Shown piece after piece: positions 7,332-16,019 of a stretch of 35,792 nucleotides of DNA. The notes under the pieces were generated by a model. That model did not search any database. It was not told where the DNA came from and saw only the letters and a list, made by a program, of their open reading frames with translations. This DNA comes from Acidobacteriota bacterium (GTDB lineage Bacteria; Acidobacteriota; JAAYUB01), in contig JAGNHB010000004.1 in the NCBI GenBank assembly GCA_018001935.1, positions 117,276 to 153,067 of the forward strand, written 5' to 3'. The position numbers and the translations under genes are program-made. Within the stretch, counting starts at the first letter, position 1. Each line of letters starts with the position of its first letter.

Positions 7332-8504
7332 ATGAGAGTCAGCCAATTCACTCATGACGGGTGTCGGGCAGCCTGCCGAGTCGACTCCTCGCTGGGTGAC
7401 CGGACCCTCTTCGTGGAAAGCGGAGAGGGGGAACTGCCGAACCCCGGTGTGGCCGACTGGGCGCTCTGTGCCTTGCTGTTGCCCCCCATGGCCCTGCACG
7501 AGGACCTTTCTCTCGCGTTCCCCGTGTCCAGGCGGCTCGCCGAAAATCTCGAGGTCATCCAGGACATCCTGCTCGCCTGGGTCCCCCATACCTGTCGAAG
7601 CGGCCTGGAATTCCCGGTGATCGACGATCCCCGTCCGGCACCGGGAACGTCCCTCTTCTTCTCCGGGGGGCTCGACGCCGTCTACAGCCTGGTGAAGAAC
7701 CGGTCGAAGATCGACGGTCTCGTGCTGGTTCACGGTTTCGACATCCCCGCCGCTGAAAGCGAAGCCTTCTCGAAATGCCGCGAAAGCCTGAAAGCGGATG
7801 CGGCCGGTTTCGGGCTGGACCTCCGGTCGATCCGGACGAATTCCCGCGAAATCAGCGACGACGCCGTTCACTGGATCTGGCAGCACGGTGCGGCGTTGGC
7901 CTCGGTGGCCCACGTCCTTGGACCCTCGACGGTCTACATCGCCTCCACGCATGCCTACCGGGACCTTCATCCCCTCGGGTCGCACCCTCTGCTGGACCCC
8001 TTGTGGTCGAGCGCCTCGGTGCGGCTGGTCCACGACGGGGCGGAGGCGAACCGGGTCGGAAAGGCCCGGATGATCGCACGGCAATCCCCGGGGTCCCTGC
8101 GGCGGCTGCGGGTCTGCCTGGCCTGGGAACACGGGGGATACAACTGCGGTCAGTGCGAGAAGTGCCTGCAGACCATGCTTTGCCTGCAGGCCGCCGGCGC
8201 ACTGGACCGGTGCGAAACCCTGCCGCAACGGATCGACCCGGAGTCGGTGCGCAAGGTCGGGGTCAACCCGTTCACGAAGTGGCACTGGAAGTACCTTCCG
8301 GGTGAAATCGGCGACCCCGTTTTGGACGAGGCTGTCCGGGAAGTGCTTCGGAAAGCCCGTCCGGGACAGGACTCCCCTCCCGCCGCCCCCCCCGGCGAGG
8401 TCCCGGAACGCCCGAAGGGTCTGTACCGCGAACTGAAGGACAAAATGCACTGGAGGCCCGCCAAGCCGAAGTCCCCGCCTTCGGGTGACGGTCCGGCCGG
8501 CTGA
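7332..8504 (+). CDS. PP-loop ATP pyrophosphatase, QueC/ExsB-like
   Basis: This 390-residue protein has a central N-type ATP-pyrophosphatase motif, FFSGGLDAVYSL (SGGxD, ~residue 110), and a QueC-like zinc signature, NCGQCEKCLQTM (CxxCxxC, ~270). PP-loop enzymes adenylate a carbonyl so that a nitrogen or sulfur nucleophile can replace the oxygen. Real QueC proteins are ~220-230 residues; this one has ~100 extra N-terminal residues and a proline-rich charged tail of ~50 residues, so it is not the housekeeping enzyme. The ATG at 7332 follows GAGAGG; an out-of-frame ATG sits at 7327. Coupling to the upstream decarboxylase suggests a biosynthetic route in which an amine is made and then joined or activated, which is an inference. 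Confidence 0.78.
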   Translation: MRVSQFTHDGCRAACRVDSSLGDRTLFVESGEGELPNPGVADWALCALLLPPMALHEDLSLAFPVSRRLAENLEVIQDILLAWVPHTCRSGLEFPVIDDPRPAPGTSLFFSGGLDAVYSLVKNRSKIDGLVLVHGFDIPAAESEAFSKCRESLKADAAGFGLDLRSIRTNSREISDDAVHWIWQHGAALASVAHVLGPSTVYIASTHAYRDLHPLGSHPLLDPLWSSASVRLVHDGAEANRVGKARMIARQSPGSLRRLRVCLAWEHGGYNCGQCEKCLQTMLCLQAAGALDRCETLPQRIDPESVRKVGVNPFTKWHWKYLPGEIGDPVLDEAVREVLRKARPGQDSPPAAPPGEVPERPKGLYRELKDKMHWRPAKPKSPPSGDGPAG

Positions 8505-8554
8505 TGTCCCTCCCGGGAACACGATCCGCTCAAGTGAGAGAAGAAGTGCCGGCC

Positions 8555-8583
8555 CGCCGGTTCGACAGGCCGGCGCCGTTTCA
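8555..8583. terminator. Possible bidirectional terminator
   Basis: A six-pair stem, CGCCGG (8555-8560) with CCGGCG (8570-8575), sits between two convergent genes and is followed by a short GTTT on the plus strand. The T-run is weak, so this is tentative. Confidence 0.35.
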
Positions 8584-8940
8584 GGCCTGACCCGGGGTCG
8601 CCCGGAGGGCCTCCAGTTTTTCGCGGAGGCACTCCGCCTTGGCCAGGAAACCCGAGAGGGTCTCACAGGACGCGTAGTCGGGGCAATGGGCGCAGGTGGG
8701 TTGCTTCCGTTCCATCGCGCAGGCCCGCAGGGGGCACATGCCGGTGTAGCCCCCCTTGCGGCAGCCGGACGTCCGGCACCCGTCGCAGTCGATGGCCGCA
8801 AGCGGGATGTCCGGCGAGAACTCCTTCCGCCACTGCTCCAGGACCTTGAGCTTGAGGGCCTCGTCCCCGGTCTGGGTGGCCTTCCAGGCGTCGCAGGCGC
8901 CGCAGTCGATCCCGCACGGTGCAATCATCTCGGACAACAT
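8581..8940 (-). CDS. DUF3795 cysteine-rich protein
   Basis: The product is a small cytoplasmic protein of 119 residues matching the DUF3795 pattern. It opens with IAPCGIDCGACDAW, has a middle CDGCRTSGC...CPLRACA block, and ends with PTCAHCPDYASCETL. More than a dozen cysteines in CxxC-like pairs suggest metal or Fe-S binding; the function of the family is unknown. The ATG at 8940 is preceded by GAGGAGG, which fixes the start. It is transcribed alone from a clear promoter at 8987-9015 and converges on the PP-loop gene. Confidence 0.85.
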   Translation of the reverse strand: MLSEMIAPCGIDCGACDAWKATQTGDEALKLKVLEQWRKEFSPDIPLAAIDCDGCRTSGCRKGGYTGMCPLRACAMERKQPTCAHCPDYASCETLSGFLAKAECLREKLEALRATPGQA

Positions 8941-8986
8941 GATGTTCCCTCCTCGATAAGATGTTCAGCCTTCGGCTGACCTTCCG

Positions 8987-9015
8987 AGGATAGGTGAAAA
9001 TTTGGTGAAAATCAA
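8987..9015 (-). promoter_or_regulatory. Promoter of the DUF3795 gene with embedded direct repeat
   Basis: On the minus strand TTGATT (complement 9010-9015), a 17-base spacer and TATCCT (complement 8987-8992) form a promoter. The spacer contains TTCACC twice (plus-strand GGTGAAAAT at 8993 and 9004), an 11-base periodic direct repeat that could be an operator. A small hairpin, TCAGCC-TTC-GGCTGA (8965-8979), lies in the 5' leader. The rest of the gap to 9149 shows only a perfect 8-bp hairpin at 9079-9098. Confidence 0.5.
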
Positions 9016-9149
9016 GGCAAAAATCACCGGGGACTTCCAAACCCCGGGATGTCCCGCCCGGCCCGGTCACCCTGAAACAACCCCCGCCCCCGGGGGTTCA
9101 ACCGGTAAGGACGCCGGGCGGGACGCGAAAAGCCCGGCAGGAGGAGGAA

Positions 9150-9191
9150 ATCATGAAAAAACCCGCCGCATGGCGGGTTTTTTTTCATGAT
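9150..9191. terminator. Strong bidirectional terminator, end of ilvE
   Basis: AACCCGCC pairs with GGCGGGTT around a GCAT loop, flanked by A and T runs and then by ATCATG/CATGAT, giving an extended ~18-bp stem. It lies 24 bases past the ilvE stop and works as an intrinsic terminator in either direction. Confidence 0.85.
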
Positions 9192-9214
9192 CGTCCGGTT
9201 GGCGCACGGAACGG

Positions 9215-10288
9215 TTACGGCATGGGTATGCGAAGGGTCCAGCCGAAGGGATCGTCCTTCTCACCGTACTGGATAGCCTGGAGTTCCGCGTAAAGCGTCT
9301 TGGCGACCTCGCCCACCTGGGCCCCCGACACGGTGAACGTCTTCCCCTTGAAGGTGATGGAGCCCACCGGGGCGATGCTGGCGGCCGTCCCGGACCCGAA
9401 GATCTCCGTGACGCGCCCCGCGTCGATCCCCTCGGACAGTTCGGAGATGGAGACCTTCCGCTCCTCGACCTTCATGCCGAGGTGTTGGGCCAGCTGCAGG
9501 ACGGACTTGCGGGTGATGCCGTGCAGGATGGAGCCGTCCAGCTTGGGGGTGGTCACCACGCCGTCGATGACGAAGAAGATGTTCATGGCGCCCACTTCCT
9601 CGACGTACTGGTGCTCCTTCGCGTCGAGCCAGAGGACCTCGCTGTAGCCGTGGTCCTTGGCCAGCTTCTGGGCGTAGAGGCTGGCGGCGTAGTTGGCGCC
9701 GGTCTTGGCCTCGCCCATCCCGCCCTGGGCGGCGCGGACGTGCACGTCGGTCACGAAGAGGTGGATGGGTTTGAAGCCTTCCTTGAAGTACGGCCCCACC
9801 GGCGACAGGATGATGAAGAAGAGGTATTCGGCGGAGGGTCGCACGCCCAGCCCCACCTCCGTGGCGATCATGGTGGGCCGGATGTACAGGGCGGATCCGC
9901 GCGTGCGCGGGAGCCAACGGCTCTCCAGGGTGACGAGTTTCGTGATGGCTTCCAGCATCTCCGCCTCGTCGAGCACCGGCATGCACAGGCGCTCGGCCGA
10001 GCGGTTGAACCGCTTCACGTTCTCCTCGGGGCGGAAGAAGATGATCTGCCCGTCATGGCCGGCGAAGGCCTTCGCCCCCTCGAAGATCTCCTGCCCGTAG
10101 TGGAACACGAGGGTGGCGGGGTCGAGCGCGAGGGGCCGGTAGGGGCCGATGGCGGGGTGCTGCCACCCCAGGCCCCGCTTGTACTCCATCGTGAACATCC
10201 GGTCGGTGAAGACGCGGCCGAAGCCCAGTTCGTCGGGGTTCGTGAACAGGGGCTTCTCTTGGGTCAACGGAAGGATGCTGATGTCCAT
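9215..10288 (-). CDS. ilvE: Branched-chain amino acid aminotransferase
   Basis: This 357-residue PLP enzyme of fold type IV (class IV aminotransferase) interconverts leucine, isoleucine and valine with their 2-oxo acids, using glutamate/2-oxoglutarate. Length and sequence fit the larger BCAT type found in eukaryotes and many bacteria: LVFHYGQEIFEGAKAF near residue 65, the Schiff-base Lys in GMGEAKTGANYAASLY (~195), EEVGAMNIFFV, GITRKSVLQLA and EIFGSGTAASIAPVG (phosphate cup). The ATG at 10288 has AGGAG seven bases upstream. A terminator after deoB separates the two genes, so ilvE is likely monocistronic. Confidence 0.96.
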   Translation of the reverse strand: MDISILPLTQEKPLFTNPDELGFGRVFTDRMFTMEYKRGLGWQHPAIGPYRPLALDPATLVFHYGQEIFEGAKAFAGHDGQIIFFRPEENVKRFNRSAERLCMPVLDEAEMLEAITKLVTLESRWLPRTRGSALYIRPTMIATEVGLGVRPSAEYLFFIILSPVGPYFKEGFKPIHLFVTDVHVRAAQGGMGEAKTGANYAASLYAQKLAKDHGYSEVLWLDAKEHQYVEEVGAMNIFFVIDGVVTTPKLDGSILHGITRKSVLQLAQHLGMKVEERKVSISELSEGIDAGRVTEIFGSGTAASIAPVGSITFKGKTFTVSGAQVGEVAKTLYAELQAIQYGEKDDPFGWTLRIPMP

Positions 10289-10335
10289 GTCGTCTCTCCT
10301 GAAGAAAGTTGAATCAGACAGGGTCGAATTCTACC

Positions 10336-10380
10336 AGAAAAAACCGGCCCCGGAACAAGGTTTTCTCGGGTCCCGGGGCG
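10336..10380 (-). terminator. Intrinsic terminator of deoB
   Basis: On the minus strand GCCCCGG and CCGGGGC (complement 10373-10379 and 10347-10353) form a stem, followed by CGG and a run of six T. It lies ~70 bases past the deoB stop. Confidence 0.65.
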
Positions 10381-10449
10381 TTTTTCGTCACCGGGTGCGC
10401 ACCGGCAAACCGCCCCCGGAGGGTGGCCGGGTTTTTCGGACCGCCGGGG

Positions 10450-11619
10450 TCAGGGCCGCAGTTCCGCCAGGAAAGACGTGCCGAAGGGGAGCCGCAGCCC
10501 GAAAGCCTCCGCGACGGTCTGCCCGACATCGGCCATGGAGGCGCGCAGGCCCAGGTCGGCGCCCTTTCGCGCCCCTTTCGCCAGGGCGAGGATGGGGACG
10601 TACTCCCGGGTGTGGTCGGTGGACACGTCCGACGGGTCGCAGCCGTGGTCGGCCGTCAGGATCAGGCAGTCGCCGTCGCGCAGCGCCTCGATCCAGCCGG
10701 GGAGGGCGTCGTCCAGTTCCTTCAGCGCGGCGCCGTAACCCGCGGCGTCGTTCCGGTGGCCGTAGAGCATGTCGAAGTCCACCAGGTTCACGAAGACGAG
10801 GTCCCCCTGGCCGGAGCGGATCAGCTCCCCGGTTTTCGCGATGCCCTCGGCATTCCCCTTGGTGGGGATTTCCACGCCCGCGTGGCAGTGGTCGAAGATG
10901 GAGCCGATCTTGCCCACGCTGATCACCTTCCGACCCGCCGCTTCCATCAGGGACAGCAGGTTCGGCTCCGGCGGCGGCACGGCGTAGTCCCGCCGGTTGG
11001 CGGTCCGGGTGAAGGCGCCGGGCTTGCCCACGAAGGGGCGCGCGATGATGCGGGCCACGCAGTGGGGGCCCTGCATCATCCGGCGGGAGATCTCGCAGAT
11101 CTCGTACAAGCGGGGCAGCGGGATGACCTCCTCGTGGGCGGCGATCTGGAAGACGCTGTCGGCCGAGGTGTAGACGATGGGGTGGCCGGTCCGGACATGC
11201 TCCTCGCCCAGGTCCTTGATGATCTCGGTCCCGGAGGCGGGGTAGTTGCCCAGCAGTTTCAGGCCCGTCCGCTGCTCGAACCCGGCCACGATCTCCGGCG
11301 GGAAGCCGTCGGGGTAAACCGGGAAGGGCGTCGCCGTCAGGATGCCCATCAACTCCCAGTGCCCGACCGTGGTGTCCTTGCCCTCGGAGGCGATGGCGGC
11401 CTTGCCGTGGCAGGCCAGGGGTTCGGGGACGGGCGGGTGTCCCGGGATCTCGGTGAGGTTGCCAATCCCCAGGCGGTGGAAATTCGGAAGGTGGACGCCC
11501 GAGTCGCGCACCGCGTGGGCGAAGGTGTGGGTGCCGGCATCGCCCCATTTCGCGGCGTCGGGCATAGCGCCCACGCCGGCCGAATCGACGACGACGAGGA
11601 TGAACCGTTCCAGTTTCAT
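10450..11619 (-). CDS. deoB: Phosphopentomutase
   Basis: This 389-residue cytoplasmic metalloenzyme of the alkaline-phosphatase superfamily interconverts (deoxy)ribose-1-phosphate and -5-phosphate in nucleoside salvage. Recognisable blocks are VVVDSAGVGAMPDA (first metal Asp, ~11), GKDTTVGHWELMG (phosphorylated Thr, ~85), IVYTSADSVFQIAAHEE, FDHCHAGVEIPTKGN, FVNLVDFDMLYGHRND and TADHGCDPSDVSTDHTREYVP (metal ligands). The family's usual length is ~390-400. The ATG at 11619 has AGGAG seven bases upstream and lies ten bases after the DUF6599 stop, so the two are probably co-transcribed. Confidence 0.96.
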   Translation of the reverse strand: MKLERFILVVVDSAGVGAMPDAAKWGDAGTHTFAHAVRDSGVHLPNFHRLGIGNLTEIPGHPPVPEPLACHGKAAIASEGKDTTVGHWELMGILTATPFPVYPDGFPPEIVAGFEQRTGLKLLGNYPASGTEIIKDLGEEHVRTGHPIVYTSADSVFQIAAHEEVIPLPRLYEICEISRRMMQGPHCVARIIARPFVGKPGAFTRTANRRDYAVPPPEPNLLSLMEAAGRKVISVGKIGSIFDHCHAGVEIPTKGNAEGIAKTGELIRSGQGDLVFVNLVDFDMLYGHRNDAAGYGAALKELDDALPGWIEALRDGDCLILTADHGCDPSDVSTDHTREYVPILALAKGARKGADLGLRASMADVGQTVAEAFGLRLPFGTSFLAELRP

Positions 11620-11629
11620 GTTTTTTCTC

Positions 11630-12154
11630 CTACCTGGCGGCCTGGAGCAGCGCGTCGAGCTTGGCCGCGAGCCCCTGGAGCCGGTCGATGAGTGCCTTGT
11701 CGGACGAGAAGGCCGTGATCTTGGCGTAGACGGTCCCCCGGTGGAAGGACACGCTGTTGGAGGTGCGCTTCGCCTTGACCCCGATCTTCAGGCCCGCGGT
11801 GGGTGCGCCGGCTTCCTTCGTGAAGATCCCGGCGGCCCCCTGGGCGGTGTCCATGCCGAAGAGGTCCACGGTGAAGGATTTGCCCGGCAGGTCCGCGAAC
11901 GCGAACTCGCCCGTGGCCGCCCGCCGATAGCCGAACTGGAGGTAGGTGTCAACGGCGCCGTCCACGTAGTCGGCCAGGTTGTCCCGGCCGTAGAGCTGCA
12001 CGGGTTCCACGGCCTTGAGGGACTGGGTCTTCTGGAGCGCCGCGAGCCGGGCCGCCAGGTCCGCCGCCGGCGAGGCCGGGGGCGCCGGGTGAACCACCCC
12101 GGAGGATACAAACCCCAGGATGAGGATCAAAACAAGCAGCCAGTCTTTTCTCAT
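11630..12154 (-). CDS. Secreted DUF6599-like protein
   Basis: This 174-residue protein begins with a signal peptide, MRKDWLLVLILILGFVSSG, so it should act outside the cytoplasm. The body contains NLADYVDGAVDTYLQFGYRRA and VDLFGMDTAQGAAGIFTKE, the YIDGgAe.YL.yGF and vydM..AfGifs patterns I associate with DUF6599, a family of unknown function common in Acidobacteriota and relatives. The ATG at 12154 was chosen over an upstream start at 12229 because AAGGAG lies eight bases before it and the signal peptide starts there. It precedes deoB by ten bases, but a shared role is not evident. Confidence 0.72.
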   Translation of the reverse strand: MRKDWLLVLILILGFVSSGVVHPAPPASPAADLAARLAALQKTQSLKAVEPVQLYGRDNLADYVDGAVDTYLQFGYRRAATGEFAFADLPGKSFTVDLFGMDTAQGAAGIFTKEAGAPTAGLKIGVKAKRTSNSVSFHRGTVYAKITAFSSDKALIDRLQGLAAKLDALLQAAR

Positions 12155-12224
12155 TAAAATTCTCCTTGCCGGGAGTCGCCGCAAAGCCCCTGCAAATCCC
12201 GGAACGGCAATCCAGTCCAAATAT

Positions 12225-12291
12225 GCCACAAAGAACGCAAAGAGTTCAAAGATTATTCCATGGCCTTTGTTCTCTTTGCGTTCTATGTGGC
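12225..12291. repeat. Imperfect 20-bp inverted repeat downstream of the tricorn gene
   Basis: GCCACAAAGAACGCAAAGAG (12225-12244) faces its near-complement CTCTTTGCGTTCTATGTGGC (12272-12291) across a 27-base loop. It begins 20 bases past the tricorn-gene stop and may end that transcript, though no T-run follows. It belongs to a class of short periodic phrases also seen near 15811, 26292, 27263 and 27402-27540. Confidence 0.75.
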
Positions 12292-12310
12292 CAGGCGGTC
12301 CGGTCGAAAC

Positions 12311-15300
12311 CTATCGGCTCTTGTCCGGGTAGGGAGGCGGCGGCACCGGGCGGACCGGGTAGCTCTTCAGGTCCTCCAGGACCACCGCGATGGCCCGGTC
12401 GAGCTGCTCGTCCACGCCGTCGTACTCCTTCGCCGGGTCGTTGTCCACCACGATGTCGGGCTGGACCCCGGCGCCTTCCATGATCCACTCCTTCCCTTCC
12501 AGGTCGTATCGGGAGAACTCCGGGCGGTTCAGGAAGCCCCCGTCCAGGAGCGGCAGGGAGCCCCGGATGCCCACGACGCCCCCCCAGGTGCGCGTCCCGA
12601 CGATCTTCCCCAGGCCGTACTTGCGGAAGCGGTACCCGACGATGTCGCCGTCGGACATGGACAGCTCGTTCACCAGGAGGACCTTGGGCCCCATGACCAT
12701 CCCTCCGGGGTTGAGGTTCACCGCCGCGTTGCGGGCCACGTCGAACATGATGGGGTCCCGGCGCAGCCGCTCGACGATCTGGAACGACACGTTGCCGCCG
12801 CCGTTGCCCCGGACGTCCACGACGAGGGCCTCCTTGCGCAGCTGCGGGTAGAACATCTTCGCGAACTGGTTCAGCCCCTCGGGGCCCATGTCCGGCACGT
12901 GGAGGTAGCCCACCCGCCCGTTCGTGGCCTTGTCCACTTTCTCCACGTTCTCCCGGACCCAGTTGTAGTAGTAAAGCTCCTTCTCGTCCTCCACCGGGAC
13001 GACCCGGACGTCCCGGGCGCCGTCGTCGGACGGCTTCCCGTTGACCCGCAGGGTGACCTGGCGGCCGACTTTGCCCACCAGCAGCTCGTAGACGTTGGCG
13101 ACGCTGCGGGTGGGGACCCCGTCCACCGCCAGGATGAAATCCCCGGCCTGCACGTTGACGCCGATCTCGGTGAGGGGGGAGCGCAGGCGGCGTTCCCAGT
13201 TCTGGCCGCGGAGGACCATCGACACCTTCCAGAACCCGGAGGGGTCGCGGTCGAGCACGGCCCCCAGGCGGCCCACGGGGACCCGCTTCACCGCCGGCTG
13301 GTCGCCGCCACCCACGTAGGCGTGGCCCGCGTTGAGCTCGCCGATCAGCTCGCCGATGAGGTAGGTGAGGTCGGCCCGGTGGTTGACCCAGGGGAGGAGG
13401 CGGGCGTAGCGGTCCCGCAGGGCGGGCCAGTCCACGCCGTGCATGTTGGGCGCGTAGAAGAAGTCGCGCATCTGTCGCCAGCACTCCCGGTAGATCTGGT
13501 CCCACTCCGCCCGGCGGTCGAGGGTCACCTGGAGCCCGGAAAGGTCGAGGCGCTCCTTCACCTCCGCCCGGCCGGAAGGCAAATCGACGATGGCGTAGGC
13601 GTTGTCGGCGAACAGCATCATCTTCCGGCCGTCCGCGCTGATCTCGTACGCCGCGCACTCGGCGACTTCCGTCTCCTTGAGCTTCTCCAGGTCGTAGACG
13701 AAGAGACGGGGCTTGTCGTCACCCCGCCCGGCCCGCTGGTAGTAGAGCCGGCCGGCCCTCGCGCTGAGGTTGCCGTAGTTGGAGGCGGGGAGCGGCAGGG
13801 CAGCGATCCGCTCCGTCAACCCCGCTTCGTCCACCTTGACGACGGGCAGCCCCGCGGCCGGCTTCTCGCCGTCGGCCTCTTCGGAGGGGGCACCCGCCTC
13901 GGCCGCCCCGTTCGCCTTCGGGGGCTTCTCCGCGGCGGGGGGCTCGGCGCCGGGCTCCCGGAACGCGACCTCGTCGCTCTTGGGCGCCAGGAAGGACGGG
14001 GCCTGCGCGTCCAGGGTCACGAAGAAGATCCCGGACATGTCCAGGTAGACGTGGTTGAACTCCGTGCGCCCGTAGGTGGGCCGGAAGCTGCGGTCGGAGA
14101 CGAAGAACAGGTACTTCCCGCACCCGGAAAAAGCCGGGCCCCGGGAGGAGAACCAGCCGTCGGTGACGGGGAACTTGCGGGCCGACTCGAGAGAGTAGAG
14201 CCAGATCACGCTCTGGGACTTCTCCTCGGGGCGGGTCCAGGACACCCACTTCCCGTCGGGGGACCAGGTGAAGTCGGTGATCTCGAAGGCCGTGGCCTGG
14301 TCCACCAGGGTGACCTGGCGGGTGTCGACGTCCACGAACTGGAGGCGCTGCTTCCGGTCGGCCCAGAGCAGTTTCTTCCCGTCGGGGGACCACCGGGGGC
14401 CGTACTTGTAAACGTCGCCGCCGGAGGTGACGGCCACGGGCTCCCCGCCGCCGTCCTGGGCCAGGACGTAGATCTCGTCCTCGCCGGAGCGGTCGGAAAG
14501 GAAGGCGATCCGGCGGCCGTCGGGCGACCACTCGGCGTCACGGTCGTGGACGCCGGGCGTCCGGGTGAGGTTCCGGGTCGGCCCGTGCTTCGCCGGGACG
14601 GTGAAGACGTCCCCCCGAGCGCAGAAGACGGCCCGGTTGCCGTCGGGGGCGACACCGAAGCCGGCGACCCGGTCGGCGACGCTCACCAGGCCGCCGCGCC
14701 CCGTGTCGAAGTCGTCGAGGATGCGGACGGGGACCTTGCGCGCCTTCTCCGTGGCCAGGTCCAGCAGGTAGAGTTCACCGCCGTTCTCGAAAGCGATGGC
14801 CCGGTCCCCCAGCGAGGGGAACTTGACGTCGTAGTCCCGGAAGTCGGTCAGCTTGCGGGTCGCGCGGGTGTCCAGGTCGCAGACGTAGAGGTTCATGCGC
14901 CGGAGCTCGTCCCGGTCGGAGAGGAAGTAGACCTTGTTGCCGCTCCACATCGGGATGATGTCCTGGGCGGCGTTGGCGGTGAGGTTGACCGTCTTGCGGG
15001 TGGCGAAGTCGTGGATCCAGACGTCGTCCGCCTGACCGCCGCGGTAGCGCTTCCACGTCCTGAATTCCCGGAACACCCGGTTGTAGGCCAATTTGCCACC
15101 GTCCGGCGAGTAGGAGCAGAAGCCGCCCCGGGGCAGCGGGACCCGGGTGACGGGGCCGCCGCCGGCGCCCACCAGGCAGAGCCGGCCCACCATGTCGTTC
15201 CACTCCTCGGCCCGGGCGCGGAAGACGATGGTGTCGTTGTCCTTCCAGCCCATGACGATGTTGTTGGGGCCCAGGCGGTCCGACACGTCGTCGCGCCCCA

Positions 15301-15652
15301 GGACGGGGGACCAGGTGAGCCGCGTCGGGACGCCCCCTTCCGCGGGAATCACGTAGACCTCCGTGCTGCCGTCGTACTGGGCGGTGAAGGCGATGCTGCG
15401 GCCGTCCGGGGAGAACCGGGCGAACATCTCGTAACCCGGGTCCGTGGTGAGCTTGCGGGCCGTGCCGCCCGCGGCGGGGACGGCGTAGAGGTCCCCGGCG
15501 TAGGTGAAGACCACCCTGTCGCCGTGGACGGCGGGGAAGCGCAGCAGCCGGGTCTCGCCGGCGGTCGCGGGGTCCGCGGGGGGCGCGGCCGTGACGGCGC
15601 CGAGGAGAAGGGCGCCCAGGGACAGGGCCAGGAGCAGGGTTCGCGTTCGCAT
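12311..15652 (-). CDS. Tricorn protease homologue (S41 peptidase), secreted
   Basis: This 1113-residue protein has a signal peptide, MRTRTLLLALSLGALLLGA, so unlike archaeal tricorn it is probably periplasmic. Residues ~35-690 carry repeated SPDGRxIAF/WSPDG strands of two beta-propellers, interrupted by an acidic Ala/Pro-rich insert near 560-600. A helical region with LNAGHAYVGG (~779, catalytic-His position in tricorn) follows, then a PDZ domain with NVQAGDFILAVDGVPT (~827-875). The S41 domain has VVDVRGNGGGNVSF (~944) and NELSMSDGDIVG (~995, with the nucleophilic Ser). The family degrades oligopeptides. The ATG at 15652 has GGAGG four bases upstream and starts the signal peptide. Length matches bacterial tricorn homologues (~1050-1120). 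Confidence 0.93.
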   Translation of the reverse strand: MRTRTLLLALSLGALLLGAVTAAPPADPATAGETRLLRFPAVHGDRVVFTYAGDLYAVPAAGGTARKLTTDPGYEMFARFSPDGRSIAFTAQYDGSTEVYVIPAEGGVPTRLTWSPVLGRDDVSDRLGPNNIVMGWKDNDTIVFRARAEEWNDMVGRLCLVGAGGGPVTRVPLPRGGFCSYSPDGGKLAYNRVFREFRTWKRYRGGQADDVWIHDFATRKTVNLTANAAQDIIPMWSGNKVYFLSDRDELRRMNLYVCDLDTRATRKLTDFRDYDVKFPSLGDRAIAFENGGELYLLDLATEKARKVPVRILDDFDTGRGGLVSVADRVAGFGVAPDGNRAVFCARGDVFTVPAKHGPTRNLTRTPGVHDRDAEWSPDGRRIAFLSDRSGEDEIYVLAQDGGGEPVAVTSGGDVYKYGPRWSPDGKKLLWADRKQRLQFVDVDTRQVTLVDQATAFEITDFTWSPDGKWVSWTRPEEKSQSVIWLYSLESARKFPVTDGWFSSRGPAFSGCGKYLFFVSDRSFRPTYGRTEFNHVYLDMSGIFFVTLDAQAPSFLAPKSDEVAFREPGAEPPAAEKPPKANGAAEAGAPSEEADGEKPAAGLPVVKVDEAGLTERIAALPLPASNYGNLSARAGRLYYQRAGRGDDKPRLFVYDLEKLKETEVAECAAYEISADGRKMMLFADNAYAIVDLPSGRAEVKERLDLSGLQVTLDRRAEWDQIYRECWRQMRDFFYAPNMHGVDWPALRDRYARLLPWVNHRADLTYLIGELIGELNAGHAYVGGGDQPAVKRVPVGRLGAVLDRDPSGFWKVSMVLRGQNWERRLRSPLTEIGVNVQAGDFILAVDGVPTRSVANVYELLVGKVGRQVTLRVNGKPSDDGARDVRVVPVEDEKELYYYNWVRENVEKVDKATNGRVGYLHVPDMGPEGLNQFAKMFYPQLRKEALVVDVRGNGGGNVSFQIVERLRRDPIMFDVARNAAVNLNPGGMVMGPKVLLVNELSMSDGDIVGYRFRKYGLGKIVGTRTWGGVVGIRGSLPLLDGGFLNRPEFSRYDLEGKEWIMEGAGVQPDIVVDNDPAKEYDGVDEQLDRAIAVVLEDLKSYPVRPVPPPPYPDKSR

Positions 15653-16019
15653 CGTTCCTCCCGTGTTTCGGTTGATCGGCCCGCGGGGGTCCCCCGGGCC
15701 CGAATGCCACATTTTACGCCCGGACCGCTCATTTGTTCACCCCCATCGTGCACCCGGGCCGGATCAGCTTCCGCCCCCGAGGCCGCCCCACCGGCGGGCC
15801 CAGAAGAAACCACTAATTTCACTGATCTTCACTAATCACTCGCCGGGCGCGAAGGGCTCCCGACGTTTTTTCGCCTGCTTTGAGAGGCCTGGCGGCTTGG
15901 CGACAGCGTGAGGCCCGTCCGTGCGGTCTCATCTTTGGGTCAGGAGATCCAGTTGAACGCTTGACTCCGGCGGAAGGCAGGTGGACAATCAGCTTTAGAT
16001 TAATGACGGAGGCGTGGTC
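15653..16019. other. Divergent intergenic region between tricorn gene and methyltransferase gene
   Basis: This 367-base gap holds no convincing gene. It contains a near-repeat phrase at 15811-15836 (TTTCACTGATCTTCACTAAT core) and, close to the plus-strand gene, a promoter candidate. No clear promoter for the tricorn gene was recognised. Confidence 0.6.
15961..15989 (+). promoter_or_regulatory. Candidate promoter of the methyltransferase gene
   Basis: TTGACT (15961-15966), a 17-base spacer and GACAAT (15984-15989) resemble the htpG promoter, which also uses GACAAT as its -10 box. The start codon lies 31 bases downstream. Confidence 0.45.
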
